From NCBI GenBank assembly GCA_028292145.1, contig JAQGMX010000019.1, positions 1-7,521 on the forward strand: 7,521 nucleotides of DNA, in the 5' to 3' direction. The translations under genes and the position numbers were made by a program. The first letter of the stretch is position 1, and every line of letters starts with the position of its first letter. The notes under the pieces were generated by a model, which saw nothing but the letters and a program-made list of their open reading frames with translations, searched no databases and was not told where the DNA came from. This document shows positions 5,519 through 7,521 of this stretch, in pieces. The DNA is from Variovorax sp. (lineage in GTDB: Bacteria > Pseudomonadota > Gammaproteobacteria > Burkholderiales > Burkholderiaceae_C).

Positions 5519-6696
5519 GTCTTCTCGACAAGTTCGCTCCGCAGCGGGCGCTTCAAGCCAGCCTTGCCGAACTGGGCGGCGTCGTGCCGATCGCAACGCC
5601 GATGGATGCCGTGCATTCGGCGACCTCGGCCACCATCGCCGGCCGGAAGATGATCCTGGCGGGCACCAACAACTACCTCGGCCTCACTTACGACGCCGCC
5701 TGCCGCGCCGCCGCGATCGATGCGATCCAGACGCTGGGCACCGGCAGCACCGGCTCCCGCATGGCCAGCGGCAACTACGCCGGCCACCGGGCGCTGGAGC
5801 AGGAACTGGCAGCCGCAGTCGGTTGGCCTTCGTGCATGGTCTTCTCGACCGGCTACCAGACCAATCTCGGCATGATTTCGGCGCTGGCGGACACTGGCGA
5901 TTACCTGCTGGTCGATGCCGACAGCCATGCCAGCATCCACGACGGCTGCCGGATGAGCCATGCGACGACGATCCGCTTCCGGCACAACGACCCCGAGAAC
6001 CTCGACCGCCGCCTGGCCCGCCTGGGCGCCGACGCACACCGCGCGCTGATCGTCGTCGAGGCCGTCTACAGCACGCTCGGCGACCGCGCGCCGCTGCGTG
6101 AGATCGTCGAGATCAAGCGCAAGTACGGTGCGTGGCTGATGGTCGACGAAGCGCATTCGTTCGGCGTCTTCGGCGAGCGCGGACTGGGTCTGGCGGAAGA
6201 ACTCGGCGTTCTGGCGGATGTCGACTTTATCGTCGGCACGTTCTCCAAGAGCCTCGGCGGTGTCGGCGGGTTCTGTCTCAGCCAGCATCCGGAGCTGGAG
6301 CTGGTGCGCATGGTCAGCCGTCCGTACATCTTCACCGCCTCGTCTTCGCCGCCTTCGATCGCGGCGACACGCGAGGCGCTGAAGCAGGTTCTTGCCGGAA
6401 AGCACCTTCGCCAGCGGCTCTGGCGTCATGCCCGACGTCTGTACGCCGAGGCCGCGAAGCTCGGCTACCGTCTCGGTGCCGAAGAGCCCTGCCCGGTCGC
6501 CGCCCTGGTGTTCGAAGACAGGTCGAAGGCGCAGGCGCTCTGGCAATCGCTGCTCGACGCCGGCATCTACACCAACCTGATGATTCCGCCGGCCACGCCG
6601 GCCGGCCTGAGCATCGTGCGCATCAGCCTGAGCGCGGCGCACAGCGACGACGACATCGGGCAGGTGATCGCGGCTCTGGAATCCGCTCGCGGCTGA
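5515..6696 (+). CDS. Serine palmitoyltransferase-like alpha-oxoamine synthase (PLP-dependent)
   Basis: The 393-residue fold-type I PLP enzyme is predicted to condense an acyl thioester, here probably acyl-ACP, with an amino acid and release CO2, giving a 3-keto amine. The expected catalytic residues are present: His138 in DADSHASIHDG (stacks on PLP), Asp211 and His214 in VDEAHS, and Schiff-base Lys245 in GTFSKSLGG. Comparison from memory with Sphingomonas paucimobilis SPT shows the same spacing (H159, D231, H234, K265) and shared segments such as RFRHN, FSTGYQ-NLGMIS, GGFC and RPY-FTAS, so it is closer to SPT than to BioF or Kbl. The PATP loop is kept (PPATPAG, 358-364) with the substrate-carboxylate Arg at 369 (R390 equivalent), but the Arg before the loop (R378 equivalent) is Ile357. 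No membrane segment is seen; a soluble enzyme is likely. The GTG start overlaps the ACP stop, with a weak AGG 9 bases upstream. Serine as substrate is probable, not shown. Confidence 0.9.
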   Translation: MSLLDKFAPQRALQASLAELGGVVPIATPMDAVHSATSATIAGRKMILAGTNNYLGLTYDAACRAAAIDAIQTLGTGSTGSRMASGNYAGHRALEQELAAAVGWPSCMVFSTGYQTNLGMISALADTGDYLLVDADSHASIHDGCRMSHATTIRFRHNDPENLDRRLARLGADAHRALIVVEAVYSTLGDRAPLREIVEIKRKYGAWLMVDEAHSFGVFGERGLGLAEELGVLADVDFIVGTFSKSLGGVGGFCLSQHPELELVRMVSRPYIFTASSSPPSIAATREALKQVLAGKHLRQRLWRHARRLYAEAAKLGYRLGAEEPCPVAALVFEDRSKAQALWQSLLDAGIYTNLMIPPATPAGLSIVRISLSAAHSDDDIGQVIAALESARG

Positions 6697-6719
6697 GCCC
6701 GACGAGCCCCAACAGTTCC

Positions 6720-7521
6720 ATGAACCCCGAGCGCCGCTTCGCCGTCGTCACGACCTGCCATGCGGGCGGGTACCGCGATTACGGCCAGATCATGGTTGAG
6801 ACCTACCTGAAGCACTGGCCGGCCGAAGTCCCGCTGATGCTCTATCACGAAGGTTTCGAGCCGCCGTCCGCGCCAGGCCGCGTCGAACCGCACGATCTGG
6901 TTGCTGCGAGCCCCGCGCTGATGGCCTTCAAGACCAGACACATCGGCAATCCACGCGCGCACGGCAAGGTGCAGCCACGCCGTCGGTTGCGCATCGGTTC
7001 GATGTCGATCCCGCTGCCGATGCGCGGACGCAAGGCGCCGTACCGCTGGGATGCCGTGCGATTCGCCCACAAGAGCTACGCCATTTTCGACGCGGCCCGC
7101 CGTACCGATGCCGACACGCTGATCTGGATCGACGCTGACACGCGCTTCTTCGCCGACGTCGACATGGCCGAGCTGGACGCGCTGGCGCCGCCCGACAGCG
7201 CGGTGTCGTGCCTGCGACGGCCCAATCACAGCGAATGCGGCTTCGTCGTCTACAACCTGCGGCATCCCGAAACCCGCCGTCTGCTCGACGAATTCGAGGC
7301 CATGTACACGCAGGACCTGCTCTTCGCCGAGCGCGAGTTCCACGATTCCTTCCTGTTCGACATCGTCCGCCAGCGCGCGGAAACACGCGGTGCGCGCACC
7401 CACGACATCGCGGAAGGCGCCGGCGCCCGCGCCTCGCATGTGCTGATCAACTCGCGCCTCGGCCGCTTCATGGACCACATGAAGGGCGACCGCAAGACCG
7501 AAGGCAAGAGCCGCGCGGGCG
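6720..7521 (+). CDS. Putative GT-A-type glycosyltransferase, 3'-truncated by window edge
   Basis: At least 267 residues are encoded with no stop before the window ends. The N-terminus (RFAVVTTCHAGG, then LMLYHEGFEP) reads as the first beta-strands of a nucleotide-sugar-binding Rossmann-like fold. After YRWDAVRFAHKSYAI (about 108-122) comes LIWIDADTRFF, with a DxD motif at Asp138-Asp140 that would bind metal and the sugar diphosphate. Downstream are CGFVVYNLR, HDSFLFD (208-214) and, near the visible end, HMKGDRK (His253-Lys259). That last motif recalls the HxxGxxK metal/diphosphate motif of GT8 enzymes. A basic stretch (about 71-105, with Arg/Lys at 71, 73, 79, 83, 87-89, 91, 102, 104, 105) precedes the DxD segment. 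The ATG is 23 bases after the SPT-like gene, with no good Shine-Dalgarno. A role in adding a sugar to the lipid product is inferred from position only. It could instead belong to the next, unseen set of genes. Exact GT family not recognised. Confidence 0.75.
   Translation, partial: MNPERRFAVVTTCHAGGYRDYGQIMVETYLKHWPAEVPLMLYHEGFEPPSAPGRVEPHDLVAASPALMAFKTRHIGNPRAHGKVQPRRRLRIGSMSIPLPMRGRKAPYRWDAVRFAHKSYAIFDAARRTDADTLIWIDADTRFFADVDMAELDALAPPDSAVSCLRRPNHSECGFVVYNLRHPETRRLLDEFEAMYTQDLLFAEREFHDSFLFDIVRQRAETRGARTHDIAEGAGARASHVLINSRLGRFMDHMKGDRKTEGKSRAG

Noticed and set aside
5311..6642. Long minus-strand open frame opposite ACP and the SPT-like gene
   Set aside because: It spans two clear + strand genes and shows no domain of its own. 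A further minus frame (6567-7478) opposite the glycosyltransferase-like gene was rejected for the same reason.
5515..6696. Reading the synthase as BioF with the P450 as BioI, that is, a biotin pathway
   Set aside because: The idea is attractive because P450BioI and BioF both use acyl-ACP. However, the PLP enzyme matches SPT segments (RFRHN, GGFC, RPY-FTAS, PPATPAG) better than BioF, two FAALs are not part of biotin synthesis, and no other bio gene is visible.

Overview
This window is a compact, G+C-rich (roughly two-thirds by eye) stretch of bacterial chromosome. All six genes lie on the + strand, with short gaps or a 4-base overlap in all but one junction. Codon use strongly favours G/C in third position and looks uniform throughout. 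I see no insertion sequence, integrase, tRNA or CRISPR array. The style suggests a proteobacterium, possibly a betaproteobacterium, but this is an impression and not a placement.

Layout: (1) the 3' part of a cytochrome P450 gene that starts before the window (to 1280); (2) a fatty acyl-AMP ligase (FAAL) with a carrier-protein domain fused at its C-terminus (1307-3283); (3) a 170-base intergenic region with three inverted repeats, one followed by a T-run (3284-3453); (4) a second, stand-alone FAAL with the only strong Shine-Dalgarno in the window (3454-5247); (5) a free acyl carrier protein (5261-5518); (6) a PLP-dependent alpha-oxoamine synthase that closely resembles bacterial serine palmitoyltransferase (SPT), overlapping the ACP gene by 4 bases (5515-6696); (7) a GT-A-type glycosyltransferase-like protein that runs off the 3' end (6720-7521).

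Reading the genes together: the second FAAL probably activates a free fatty acid as acyl-AMP and loads it on the free ACP. The SPT-like enzyme would then condense acyl-ACP with an amino acid (serine is the default guess) to give a 3-keto sphingoid-like base. The first FAAL carries its own carrier domain and sits directly behind the P450, so it may hold a second acyl chain for oxidation, for example hydroxylation. The glycosyltransferase-like protein would be a candidate for adding a sugar head group. The window therefore looks like the core of a sphingolipid-like or alpha-oxoamine lipid pathway with two separate acyl-activation modules. No 3-keto reductase, ceramide synthase-type N-acyltransferase or P450 redox partner is visible; these would have to be encoded outside the window. 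The individual family assignments are well supported by motifs, while the pathway and product are inference.
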